Assembly: GCA_028673005.1 (NCBI GenBank)
Contig: CM054113.1
Span: forward strand, 209,117,504 to 209,181,503
Origin: Tanypteryx hageni
Taxonomy: Eukaryota; Arthropoda; Insecta; Odonata; Petaluridae
Reading direction: 5' to 3'
Length of the DNA: 64,000 bases
Position 1 is the first letter of the stretch. Each line of letters opens with the position of its first letter. Made by a program: the position numbers and the translations under genes. Of the stretch, positions 34,193 through 45,494 are shown in pieces. Below the pieces are notes generated by a model that was not told the origin of the DNA, searched no databases, and was given only the letters and a program-made list of their open reading frames with translations.

Positions 34193-35506
34193 TATTCACG
34201 TTTTAAAAATAAACTATGTCGAGGTTTAGTCAAAGCCGATCGAGGAGTCCATCCGCCGCCGAACGGAGTCCCGAGACAGAGAACGGCAGCACAAGCCACC
34301 AAACGAAGCATGAGGATAGACGAACATTCCTCGACCCAGGGAATGGGAGGGGTGTTTCTCTGCTCCCGCCTCCCCCAACCCGACACTCCTTTTAATTTAG
34401 ATTTAACTACGACTCCGTCTTCCGCTTCCACGGCGAGCACTCCTTCACGCTTTTTGAACAAAAGACTCGCGAGACGTTCACATCTCCGACGGAGTCGACG
34501 TACGGGAAAACGAATCCCTTCCTTCTCTTCTCGAATATTAGGGGAAGAATTCTCCGATAGGGTTGGAATTGAGATCGAATCGTCGCCTCACGCGCTTAAT
34601 ACGCACGCCCGAAAGTTTCATTGGCGTGCGGACGTATAAAAATATGTATGATCTTAGGTAACAGTTTGAAATACAACTATGAATGGTGTGGGGTATTTGA
34701 TCAACGCCAATAGTAATAGAAAGTCAAGCGCGAAAATATTTCGAAATAAACGTAAACATGAATTTCTATTCGATACGAGAGAGAAGCGTGAGTTTCTGGT
34801 GATTAAACCCACGAGGGACTAGGGAAAGTTTAACATTTACGAACAAGTTAAAGTTATTTTTCACTTTCATCGCCAAATATTTCTTAAATATCAATAATGT
34901 TATAATGGTATTTTAATTTCATTAAAAGTATTAAATCGGCTATTAACTAAACATTAAGCAAATTGTTTTCAATGACAATTTCCTGATATGATATGAGAAA
35001 AACTAAAATTTTGACTTTTAAAACAATTGACGTGAATAAAAGCATGCAGGAGCATTTGCCAAGCAATTTGCAATAACTGAAAATGATGAACTTTTAAGAA
35101 AATTAAGAACTGATTCTTGCATCACAAAGAAGGGCACTTAGGGTAGATATTCGAGGGGTCGGCTAATGTCATATTAATTAAAACACACGACTGCATGACC
35201 GTACATGTTTTTCTCAAGCGAAAGTCTTTTAAACGTTCGATCTACAGATGTGAAAATTCTGAAAAAAACAACTGCTCATGTATTTGTTCTACCCTCTCGC
35301 CGTTAAATATTCCACTTTTTGGAACAAAATTCAAGTTAATAAACAGAATGCGCAACTTCTGCAGCCATATAACGGAGGTATAAAACCGCGCGTGCGTTTC
35401 AATTGCAGAGTAACTGTCGTTCGCCGGCATTTCGCTGTAACTACATATTTCTCATTTGTCGAAATCACCGTACGGTAAATTACCTCCACTAACGGATGCC
35501 TTATAC
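34193..35506. other. Intergenic, nothing recognised
   Basis: CpG-rich to about 34630, then AT-rich. A CTGCAGCCATATAA word at 35359 resembles the short motif found at 4991-6693. No gene recognised. Confidence 0.4.
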
Positions 35507-35684
35507 CAGGGATGGCAAATACGTGACACGCGTGCGATTTTACATGGAACGCGTAAGCTTTATTTTCTGTATAAACTATGAAGTTTCTTAGAGGAAGAGT
35601 AAACTCCTGGCAGGCGAAAAAATTCTGATGATTCACATTACACACTTTCTTGGCACGCGACACAAAAATCATTTGCCATCCCTG
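35507..35684. mobile_element. hAT-type MITE, 178 bp, perfect 14-bp terminal repeats
   Basis: CAGGGATGGCAAAT at 35507 and ATTTGCCATCCCTG ending at 35684 are perfect inverted repeats. The 8-bp target duplication is CCTTATAC (35499-35506) against CTTTATAC (35685-35692), one mismatch. No coding capacity. The small number of end mutations suggests a fairly recent insertion. Confidence 0.88.
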
Positions 35685-35919
35685 CTTTATACATTTGATA
35701 CGCGCGCGCGGTTCAGGAGAAAACTTTCATCTTTAACAAAGCCGCTTGAATCGAATCAACTTAAAAGCCTAACTCCTTCATTCAAATCGGTATGTTTGTG
35801 CTACTAACCCTCTCGATTGTGGGACGATTGACTCAGGCGGTCGCACGTCCTTTCCTCCCCCATTCCCTCCAGAGGCGGGTATCTTTGAACCTCGCTTCTC
35901 ACGGCACCCACCCACCTTT

Positions 35920-36345
35920 GCGGGGGTGGAGGAGAGAGAGAGAGGGCAGGGAGAGAGACGGCGGGGGTTGGAAGGGCGTGGTCTCCGCGAACGGTCACGG
36001 CGGGGGCGTGGAGGAGGGGCAGAGAGGAGAGGCGGCTGAAAGGGCAGGGCACAACGATCGCCCTACACACCAACAACCTCCTCTAATTTCCTTCCTTCCG
36101 GAGAGGAAGGGAGGCGGCGGTAAAAATAGAAGGGGCGTTTGAGGAGACGCAGACAGGAGGAAGAGGGCGAAACACTTCGCGGGGCGTGAGAGAGCGGGAG
36201 GTGATGGCAGAAGACAAACAGGAGTCGAAGGCGGCGAGGTGGAGGGCGTGAGAGGGTGCGATAACTGGTGGGGGAGGACGGGGTGAAGGTACGAGGGAAT
36301 GGGAGGGGGGAGGGCGAGGGCCGCAGACAGCGAGGGTGAGATCTC
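35920..36345 (+). repeat. G/A-rich low-complexity region
   Basis: GC-rich and purine-biased on the plus strand (GGAGGAGAGAGAGAGAGG, GGGAGGGGGGAGGGCGAGGG) with interspersed GGGCGTG words. Frames across it on both strands are Pro/Ser- or Gly/Arg-rich and not credible genes. Confidence 0.65.
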
Positions 36346-38362
36346 TTCGGAAATGAGTAATCATTGCAAGACGAATGTACTGGTAGTCGAGACCACTAGC
36401 GGAGGCGAATGCACTCTCCTCGCCGGGCAAATATACTGACAGGCATTTTCCGAGTAGCTTAGGCATGTGAACTTAGCCCTTAGGAGGAGGACACATGGTG
36501 AATCGCAAGCCGAGGCGCGTTGCGACGCTATTACCACAGTTAAAAGGTCGAACTTTTTGTGCAGATTTTTTCGAGCTAAAAATACCGATGCCGTCATCGT
36601 TCGGAAAATGCCGAGCTTCACAAAATTCTTAATTTTTCGGTCATAAAACTCGGGTGCGACGATGGCGTGAAAGCGAGCACCAGGCGGAAAAAATGTGTAA
36701 AATAAAAATTCTCACGCTCGGATTCAGCTCTCGGGCCTTGTCTTTGCCACCAATCACCATGATTTAAACGGAACATAATGAAATAAATTTTATTTTGAAG
36801 AATCAATTCACGCTCACTATAATCACATTTGTAAATGATTATTCGACAGTTTATATGGAACAATATAAAAAATACCATAGGAGGAAACTGCATTGTCAAG
36901 GTCTCTAAAAATCATGGTTACCGTTTATTCTTTTCTATCTATTCACGATCTTTTGATTTTTCACCGATCAGACAAATGTACATGATAAAATTACGTGTGA
37001 TAAGAGTGAATGCGAAATGAATCATTTGACGTAAAGGAGGGAGAGTGGTTGACGGGAAAGAGAAATATTCATCCCTAAAATTCCTCCCACTTCATTTTAG
37101 AACGCGAACGCGCTGTTAAAAGAAGATTCGCAGACTTGTTCCAGACACACCTTCCACCTCTCACCTCGATAAAATAACCCGAATGAATGAAATCATCATC
37201 ACAAGGTCAGCCTAAAATATTCGCATAGGTATTCCTCGGAATACGAAAGGAAAACTTTCCCAGAAAATGGAATCTATAGTTAAAATTATTACATATTGTT
37301 AATATTGTTGATAAGGTACATGTGTACATTTTTTAAGTTCTCTAAGATATGTAAATCTTAAAAAATATAAGGGAACAGGCGGAACGAGGAGCGGGAGAGT
37401 CACCACCAATTTGCCACGCTTGCGTATATGCAAAGATTTTGACTTTCTACGGATATTCTCATTCGCATCGACAAGTCTGCCATATCATTTTTTAGATATA
37501 TGGCTCAAAGCGGTTTTAAGAGTTACAAAGCGACTGCAGATACTCAAAAATGAAAAAAAAAACCGAAACCTCAACTGTATGGGACGCATGAAAATCGCAT
37601 CCCCTACCGCCTTTACTCTAACTGGCCATGTCTCGACTCTTTCCGCATTTTCAGAATTCTCGACACAAGCTCGGCGCATGATGAACAACTTTTAAATTAT
37701 TCAAGGAATTTTAAGTCTTATTAGCGAGTTATAAGACTGCGTATCTCGCATTTGGCCCGTTCATTCTGTTACGACGTTTTAGCGAAAACGAGTATTTCAA
37801 AACGAGCGCGTATCTCTTAACGGCTATTCTACTCGTACATGTTACGCTGAAAGCCGTTAACGATCCATCTGCAGCCACGCGCATCAAACAGGAAATGAAT
37901 TCGTCTGTGGCGAGGGCTTTTAATTGGTGATGCCAATTGGCGAGTCCAAAAGTCCGCCCCACTTCAGCATATTGGCCGCTATTTCAATGCCACTGGGAAA
38001 ATCTACGGCACAAGCAGAGCTAAGAATAGACTAAGGCGGCACTTTCGCCACTTAAGATCTCAATAGCGTTTGAAACATTCCGCAAACTCGCGGAACAAAG
38101 TCCAAACACATTGTTCGCATAATTCATGGCACTATGCAATTCTCCAGGTTAAGAAAGGTCATCCATTAATCAGAGGCAATGACTGACCGCATAGACATAT
38201 TTATACGCGACGTTACAGAGATACAGAAGTCCAGAAGAAAGAAATCACACGACTGAAAAACTATAAAGCTACCATCCATGGTGCTGTACGTCGTCTTGAA
38301 GCTGACGAATTCATTCCACACGGTGAGTGTACTTAAAATGTTACGATCCATGTACTATAGCT
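36346..38362. other. Intergenic, nothing recognised
   Basis: Mixed to AT-rich sequence with no element ends or coding similarity that I can identify. Confidence 0.4.
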
Positions 38363-38449
38363 CAGTGGCGTGGCTAGGACTGCGTGGGCTCCCTGTATAT
38401 ACATATTTCAAAAGCCTTCATCACACCTTATATCTTGCGGGCCTGCAAC
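38363..38449 (+). mobile_element. hAT-like end fragment next to a MITE
   Basis: CAGTGGCGTGGCTAGGACTG has the look of a hAT terminal repeat. The sequence runs for under 90 bp before the target duplication of the adjacent family B MITE. The other end was not found. Confidence 0.35.
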
Positions 38450-38457
38450 GGCTATAG

Positions 38458-38806
38458 AAGGAATGTCAAACTAGAGGCCCTTTCTGTGCCTTATTGCGGC
38501 CCGAATGCAAATTTTTGTCTCAACTAATTCGTTCGAGATTACAAGAAAATAAAGAATTTTGAATTGAATGATATAAAACTTTATTTTTGTGAAAAGGAGA
38601 CAAGATTTTTTCTTAGTCACTGAAGCACTATAGAGAGCGGTCTCTAAATTTGTATTTTTTTTGCAAAACAGACGTCCAATCTTTAAGAAAAGTCTATTTT
38701 TTTCAACTCTGGCCCTCGTTAAACAACTTGTAATCAAAATGCGGACCTTCCATAACATCCGTTGCGTTAATGCGGCCATGATGCTTCTTCGAATTTGACA
38801 TGCCTG
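38458..38806 (+). mobile_element. hAT-type MITE family B, copy 2, 349 bp
   Basis: Left end AAGGAATGTCAAACTAG and right end GAATTTGACATGCCTG are imperfect inverted repeats (shared core ATGTCAAA). An 8-bp duplication flanks it: GGCTATAG (38450-38457) against GGATATAG (38807-38814). The body matches 31141-31424 (reverse) and 48310-48596 (same orientation): TTTTTGTCTCAACTAATTCG, GTGAAAAGGAGACAAGATTT, CATAACATCCGTTGCGTTAA, TGCGGCCATGATGC. Non-coding. This is the best-preserved copy. Confidence 0.8.
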
Positions 38807-38814
38807 GGATATAG

Positions 38815-39886
38815 CTATGCCATTGCTACAGGCGATCACAAGAAATTTATACAAATAGAAATATGGGAACTTCAACATTTGAATAGGTCAATTTTTTATT
38901 CCATTCCTTCAAATCGAACCCTTACGTCTTTTTGCGCAAACGACTCTTTTATGCCGAACCATTTTTGATGCATTTCATGAGATAATCACGCAAATGGAAC
39001 ATGTATTCGTTGCACTCGGCTTTTACCTATGAACAATAGTTTAGCTAAATTTATAGCAAGAGTAACACAGACCTGGAAGCGACAAATAAGGACGGGTGGA
39101 GCGACTCCCGTTAAAACGAGACGATTTCTTCTCGAAACCGAGGTATACTTCTTCGAGGGTAGAGTTCTCAGAGCATTGATATTTAATTCATTAAAAATTA
39201 ATTACGACCGAATCCCGCGACCTGAATGACTACGCAAAATAAAATTTAATCAGCCATCTCGGAAAACCGCGGGACTCGTGGCAATGACATTCGATACTTA
39301 TGTCCGAGAGGAACGAAGGAAACGAGCGCTTTCGAAAGAAGAAATAACGGCGAAAGATTTTCCTTTCCTTCATTCTAGACGCATCGAACGTTGTCTGTGC
39401 GCCATTTTTCCATCCGGTCTATGAGTTTTCAGGAGCGCCGTCTTGATATCTCGACTTTCTATCGCAAGAGAAAAGAAAATGAAAGAAACAAGGCTGACCG
39501 TTCCGATACGCCCCAAAACCTACAACAATCCCATTTATTTCATTTTCTCTCTATCTACTTAAAGAGGCGCACTTTCGAGAGCCAGCGAGCTCTAATTAAT
39601 GCGTTAATATTGCGTGTAATAATGGTCTCGAGTAAGAGATGTGAAACTCGGATGTGATTTAAGCTCTCTGTAACAGCAAAGTATAGCCCGCAGAATTTTG
39701 AAAAATAAAATATACACGTCTCCACATTTTCCTGTTACCTAAATCCGGCATCGTAACGTTATGAGCGAGAAAAAACAGGAAAACGTTCATAATAAAATCA
39801 TATAAAAACTATATAACATTAACGTCCACATTCAACAACATATAGCATTTTTAAGATTACATTAGATCGCTTCACTCCCTGGAATA
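38815..39886. other. Intergenic, nothing recognised
   Basis: AT-rich, with short frames on both strands that resemble no known protein. Confidence 0.4.
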
Positions 39887-40365
39887 AAATCTCGTTATAA
39901 CGTTCTCCTCTTAAAGTTACGTACTCCCCCGTCTAATAATATACGCATATAAATGATGTGAAATATTTAAGTTCAATTTATGTCAAAATAGAGATTTTTT
40001 TACATTTATATGAACGAGTGAATTAATATAAATTCGAAATCGTATAATTTCATTATAAGTCAAAAAGTTCCATTGACCACCGAATAATTAATATTTGACG
40101 CTTGCTGAGATTAGGTTAGCAAAGACAGCCATCGGAGAGCATTTAAACTACAATCGGCATTTAAAAGCTTTTTAAAAAGCTGTTGAGAAAATATGCGAGT
40201 TTTTATGAAATAAATGCGAAGTGCTCGAGCCAAACGACGTTTTCTTTATTTTTCTATCCTACTGTGCATCTAGCGAACATATTCATCCAAATGTAATTTG
40301 ATATAAACTATTAATATAAAATATAAATACCTGGTCTGCTGACTTTCTTCGTTATAACGAGATTT
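39887..40365. mobile_element. Possible MITE with perfect 16-bp inverted ends
   Basis: AAATCTCGTTATAACG at 39887-39902 and its exact reverse complement at 40350-40365 bracket 447 bp of AT-rich, non-coding DNA. The end sequence is of the kind seen on pogo/Tigger-like elements. A flanking TA is present on the left (39885-39886) but reads CA on the right, so the exact borders are uncertain. Confidence 0.5.
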
Positions 40366-41515
40366 CAAAACGCATTCATCACATGATGTAACTGCACTTA
40401 CTTACGGAGCAACATTTACAAAACGAAATAAAATTCATCCTAATACTCGGAGAAACACACATTAGTGATTGCGCAAGCGGCTGCAAAAATAAGCCGACTG
40501 GCTTAACGTGATTGGGGCAACATTTCACGCGACTAAGTATAAATGTCGCGTTGAGCAACATCCCGAGGCAGGGAAATAAGTCGTTAATTGATTCATCGCG
40601 AGCTAAGACGAAGCCGTCGCACTGCATGAAAATTATAAATACTCCTACGCAGGTGAAAAAAAACTCGAATTTTAAACGAAGATAAATACAAAAATTCTAA
40701 ATGTCCTTATTTCGGCGTTTCCCAAGTTGTTCACAATAGTGTATTTCGACACCAAACCAACCACTAAACGTCTATTGCAGCTATAACAAATTATTAACCA
40801 GCATATGGATGCGTATGGGCCAACTGTTATTAGAATATGTAATGTTGTGGCACATAACATTACGGATATGACATCAATACATATATTACTTTTACATTTT
40901 TATAAGAAAAAACCTTAACCTTTAAATTACGTCAACTTCTACAGATAAATGGTAAATAACTAGCCGCATTTTCACAGTTTTGGAATTTGGCAAGGTGAAG
41001 GCCCGTAGGTCGGACGCATTGTCATTGTCGATTTCCTAAAAATATCCTTATTAATATCAGAGCCTCCTTATTTAAAAAAACAAAGATTATAATATGAATA
41101 TTAATGTCTTGTAAAACATCATTAAGTTGCATATATGATGTTTAAAAATAAAGTTAAAAAAAGTTTTTCCAATTTGCACACTGCCTGATCTTTAATGTAA
41201 AATGCTGTGCGTTATATATTGCGTCTTATCGATTATGCTTTCAAATATTACCAGGAATTAGATAAAAAATAGAATATTTTCAAATTCTCGAAACGGTTTT
41301 ATTTATTTTTTTACGTTTCATAGAATGATTGACAAACGACGATTCAAGTTTGTATCCAAAATGTTACGAATCCCTAACGGAACTTCCATTTGAACATATG
41401 AAAGCAAAGAACAGAAATTTGACGAGGCTTGTGTAAAAGTTGTTAAATAAAATGCATATGTAACCTAAATCTACATACCACGTCCGATATACTTTGCATT
41501 TATAATCAGGATCTC
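40366..41515. other. AT-rich intergenic, nothing recognised
   Basis: Strongly AT-rich DNA without recognisable coding or repeat ends. Confidence 0.4.
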
Positions 41516-41826
41516 TATAGGTTCAGAGAGGCCCCCAACCACTTCCAGATTTTGAGGCTCCTGGCCGCATTAAAAATAAAAACATGAATACAAAATAAGA
41601 CAATAGTTAGCCAAAGAAAAGTGAAATGTAATTTGAATATTTTTTTAATCATAAAATGCTATTCTAGCCTTTTTCCAGGCAAATATACCAATTAATAAGG
41701 TAAAATATAAATTTCGTGCAATTTCAAAGTTGATATTAAACATAGCGAGCCCATTAAAATGCAAATTTGGGCCCCATTGAGCTTGACGCTCAGGCCTAAT
41801 GGTCCTCCTGGATCCCCTCCTCTCTA
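41516..41826. mobile_element. Eroded DNA-transposon remnant
   Basis: An AT-rich core is bounded by GGCCCCCAACCACTTCC on the left and by CAGGCCTAATGGTCCTCCTG and GATCCCCTCCTCTCT on the right. That arrangement is common in degraded hAT-type elements. Clean terminal repeats and a target duplication are not visible. Confidence 0.35.
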
Positions 41827-42088
41827 AAAGGTCCTGTTTATAACAGTACCTTCGATAGACCCGACATTAACCCCGAACGTATAGATACGTCTCGAAGGAC
41901 AAAAGGAACACCAGAAAACAGAAAAATATCACCTCGGATAAATGGCGAATTTTGGTTCGCTATTCAGCGGAGAGACCTATTAGGCAAAGCCGGTGCGGCC
42001 CATAAAGGGCATTTGGATACAAGGTGGGCGCGTCCAGCGGGCGGCCTTCGAAACCATTTGAGGGGAGTAAAGGGTAGAAGCAGGGATC

Positions 42089-42532
42089 ACAGGGGAGGAG
42101 GAGATGAAGGAGAGAGAGGAGATGAAGGAGAGAGAGGAGGAGAGGAAGGAGAGAGAGGAGAGGAAGGAGAAAGAGAGGAAGGAGAGAGAGGAAGGAGGAG
42201 AGAGAGGAGAGGAAGGAGAAAGAGAGGAAGGAGAGAGAGGAAGGAGGAGAGAGAGGAAGAGAGAGGAAGGAGGAGAGAGAGGAAGAGAGAGGAGGAGAGG
42301 AAAGGAAGGAAGAGAGGAATAGAGAGAAGAGGGAGGGGAGATAAGAAGAGAGAACGGGGAGAGAAGTGGGGACGGGATGTATAGGGAGCGGGAGGGAAAC
42401 AAATTGGAAGAGGAGGTATGGAGGGATTATAACAGGGAGAGAGAGTGGGAGGCGGCGTGGGAGGGAGAGGGGGCGTGGGAGGGAGAGGGGGCGTAGGAGG
42501 GAGAGGGGGCGTAGGAGGGAGAGGGGGGTGAT
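42089..42532 (+). repeat. Purine-rich minisatellite, two sub-arrays
   Basis: The first part (to about 42360) is GGAGAGAGAGGAAGGA-type sequence. The last part (about 42440-42530) is a regular 18-base array of GGGCGTGGGAGGGAGAGG units. Long Ser/Leu/Pro frames on the minus strand and Glu/Arg/Gly frames on the plus strand come from the repeat. Confidence 0.88.
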
Positions 42533-42930
42533 GTCCTTGTCCCAGTGCCATCGCCTTGTTATTAGGCTCCAACGTGTAGCTTTCCGAGAGAGAAAGAGAG
42601 GTCGACCATTAGCCAACGGTAGGTAGAGGGACATAGTTCCACACTTGAACTATATTTGGGAGCGGGAAACACGATAAAAAAGCGATCCCGGAGATGCCTC
42701 TCGCCACCGCCTCTTCCCTTCTGTCCCTCGTTTCTTGTGAGCACCACGTCCCTCGTCGCATCCTTCCGTTCTCCGAGAACCGAGCATTCCGACCTAATGT
42801 CCATCCGCTCGACACCAAATTGGTGCCCTAAATCAAGCCGAAACACCAAAGCACGTAGGAGCCCCTCCCGTCACCCTCTATCTTCCCCACTCCCCAAAAA
42901 AAAACTCTCCGACGGTTTTTAACGACCGCC

Positions 42931-43054
42931 TTGCCTTCTTCTTCCTCCTTCGACCTATCTTCTGATTCCTCCCTCCCTCCATTCTCCTCCCTCTCTCCCT
43001 CCTCCCTCCCTCCCTCCTACCACCCTCTCTCCTCCCTCCCTCTTCCCCCTACCT
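42931..43054 (+). repeat. Pyrimidine-rich tract
   Basis: CCTCCCTCCCTCC and CTCCCTCTCTCCCTCC words on the plus strand, about 400 bp after the purine minisatellite and of opposite strand composition. Confidence 0.7.
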
Positions 43055-44035
43055 CGGGCGCAAGGACTGCTTTTTTGAGGGGCAAGAGAAGGTCGGCCTC
43101 TCGGCCTCTCTCTTTCTCTCTCACTCGCCGTAAAATCCCGCTCATTCAGCTCTCCGCTCACAGGTTGCAAACACACAAGAACGTGCCCCGTGTCGTTGGT
43201 GGGAGCAAAAAAAAAAAAAAACACTGCGTTTCAAATCTACGCCACAAATTTCGTGTGTTTCGGTTTCGTTATTTTCTCAAACGGGCCCGCCCGTCGCCTC
43301 GCTTCGAATATAAATCGCCCACGTATTTACCGCACACAGATCGAAATACGGTCCAACCTCTGTAACTGGAATCTCAATGGAAACAAAGGATAAGTAGGAG
43401 GTATGGGCAATACGATTTATATAAGTTTAAATTCAAGCGTAGAAATACTGAGGGAAATACATACAATCTTCGAGTTACCAAAAATTCGAATAGCAGAAGT
43501 TCAAGTGTCAAGATGGCTGTTGGAATATGTCGCCTAGACCACGCCAAGAAAGTGATCGCCAATTAGAGAATTCATTGCCGAAATTGTTGAATTATGCCGT
43601 CGCGAAATATACCTAAACATTTCGGGGGAATTCAAGTCTCTTAAATGCCCCGGTAGCCAATCAAATCCTCAATTATATGCGCGTTAAAAAAACGATCGGT
43701 TAAACTGCTCGGCAAATATTGCTGGAAGCACGCGACACAACGCCGTAAGGAGGAGAAGACGGTCGCGAACACCACCGCGCACTCCCCATATTCTACGAGC
43801 GCGCAATAACAATTTCACTTTTGATGCGCGCATATTTCTGCGATGCGTCGAAAAAGCTTAATGAACGCCGCGTCGGAGTCACGTCTTTTGAAAGCTCGAC
43901 GGTTCCGAGGATCCGGACGTTGGTGGTTGTCGGTGGGCGGGTGACGTAATGGCCCCCTTAAACCTCCTCCTGCTCCACGCCCGCCTCCCCATCCCACCTG
44001 CAGGCTCGCGTCTACCGAGACGCCAAGAGGCAGGT
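43055..44035. other. Intergenic, nothing recognised
   Basis: CpG-rich then mixed. At 43349-43500 there are words such as TCCAACCTCTGTAACTGG and CGAGTTACCAAAAATTCG that vaguely resemble ends of pogo-like elements, but no inverted pair was established. Confidence 0.4.
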
Positions 44036-44288
44036 GGTTGAGAGGGGAGTGGGGCTGAGAGGTGGAGTGGGGCTGAGAGGTGGAGTGAGGCTGATAGGGG
44101 GAGTGAGGTTGAGAGGGGGGAGTGAGGCTGAGAGGGGGTGAGGCTGAGAGGGGGGAGTGAGGTTGAGAGGGGGGTGAGGCTGAGAGGGGGGAGTGAGGCT
44201 GAGAGGGGGAGTGAGGCTGAGAGGGGGAGTGAGGCTGAGAGGGGGAGTGAGGATAATAAGGGGAGTGAGGATGAGAAGGGGAGTGAGA
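44036..44288 (+). repeat. Minisatellite, about 16-bp unit, some 15 copies
   Basis: Tandem units of the form GGGGGAGTGAGGCTGAGA, 14 to 18 bases long through variation in the G run and loss of AGT. The first copies read GTGGGGCTGAGAGG and the last GTGAGGATGAGAAGG. Minus-strand frames give repeated Ser-Pro-Ser-Gln-Pro-His-type peptides that follow directly from the unit. Confidence 0.88.
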
Positions 44289-44639
44289 GTTTTGAGAAAC
44301 CATCGCGTTAAGCATTGCGCCAGAGCCCCGCCGCCGTTCTGAGCCACCTGCGAACCAATGCTCGTCCACGGCGCGCGACACGCTATTCCCGTCGCCCGCG
44401 AGTGGTCGCTTACACGGTTCAGAAAGGAAAGAAGCAAAAAAAGTCCGATCAATTTTTGGAGGAAAACTCCCGCGAAACTGAAAATAAAAAAACGTAACCG
44501 AGCCCGCGTCCCAAAGTAGGATTTTTCCTCGTTAAATATTAAGGCGGGGCCACGCCCACATTCACTCATTCACGGAAATCTGCTGCAAAGGCTTTCATCG
44601 AAAATTTCGTTATACTAAGCGAGAGGGTGGGTAAAGCAG

Positions 44640-44705
44640 AGGGAGGAGATGGAGGGAAAGTGAGGGAGGGGGAGGAAGAGAAAAGTGGAGAAAGAGAAAA
44701 AAGTT
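44640..44705 (+). repeat. Short purine tract
   Basis: A/G-rich GGGAGGAGATGGAGGG-type sequence on the plus strand, followed by AT-rich DNA. Confidence 0.55.
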
Positions 44706-45076
44706 AAAAGAAAGAACCGCAAAAGTAGATTACAAAAGCGCTTTTTTATAATGTAATACTGTATTTTCATTAGAAACTTAGCATTAAAAACAAAACCTAA
44801 AATCCATAATCAATCAAAAGTTATTAAAACATACCTCATCACAGTTAAGCAGCGGTAATATGATCTTTATTTCTATTCGAAAGTAGATTGAACGTATTGA
44901 CGCTTCTCTTTTATTGTTGTAGCAACTTAAACAAAACTAAACTTTACCATAATAACGGACCCGTATAGATAGTTCATAAGGGGTTTCAAAAAAGGGCAAA
45001 CGGACATACATAAGGACAACAAATTCAATAGGTTTCATGTCTGTCTGTCACCAGCCGAAAATATCCTGAAATCCTT

Positions 45077-45158
45077 AGCTCTTCTCGTTGCTTCAAAATT
45101 TTGCGCGCGGACAGACGGACAAAGTGAAAACAAGCGATTTTTAAAAAAGCGCTAAAAG
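45077..45158 (+). repeat. Dispersed hairpin repeat, copy 2
   Basis: AGCTCTTCTCGTTGCTTC, then GCGCGCGGACAGACGGAC, then the hairpin AGCG-ATTTTTAAAAAAG-CGCT (45133-45153) followed by AAAA. This is the clearest example of the family. Confidence 0.65.
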
Positions 45159-45240
45159 GAGGGAAGAAAGGGAGGGGAGATGGAGGGAGGTGAGAGGGAA
45201 GGAGAATGTTAGAGAGGGAGGGAGGAAGTGGAAGAAGGAG
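45155..45240 (+). repeat. Short purine tract
   Basis: GGAGGGAAGAAAGGGAGG-type plus-strand sequence directly after the hairpin repeat. Confidence 0.55.
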
Positions 45241-45389
45241 GGACAGGTAGGCAAACAATTTTATTAAAGGCGAAATTGAGACAATAAAATAAGTTCCTTC
45301 TTGCATTTAACCCTTTTGCATAGTATTGCAAAAAATACATATTAGTCACATATTTGGCTAATAGAACAAAAAGTGATACTATAGAAGAC

Positions 45390-45492
45390 GAAGAGAGGTA
45401 AATGGAAGAAAGAGGCAAATGGAAGAAAGAGCGGCAAATGGAAGAAAGAGAGGCAAATGGAAGAAAGAGAGTCAAATGGAAGAAAGAGGTGG
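45390..45492 (+). repeat. Minisatellite, 18-20-bp unit, five copies
   Basis: Units of AAATGGAAGAAAGAGAGGC with small length changes repeat five times, ending at GGTGGAGTG. Confidence 0.8.
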
Positions 45493-45494
45493 AG

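Noticed and set aside
41960..42634. Pro/Ser/Leu and Glu/Arg/Gly frames on both strands, up to 224 codons
   Set aside because: Products of the purine minisatellite at 42089-42532; several frames open together, as expected of a simple repeat.
43349..43500. Pogo-like MITE suggested by TCCAACCTCTGTAACTGG and CGAGTTACC words (similar words near 29615)
   Set aside because: No matching inverted ends or TA duplication could be established by eye.
43815..44569. Frames with repeated Ser-Gln-Pro-His peptides
   Set aside because: Encoded by the 16-bp minisatellite; unit-length changes show no preference for multiples of three.
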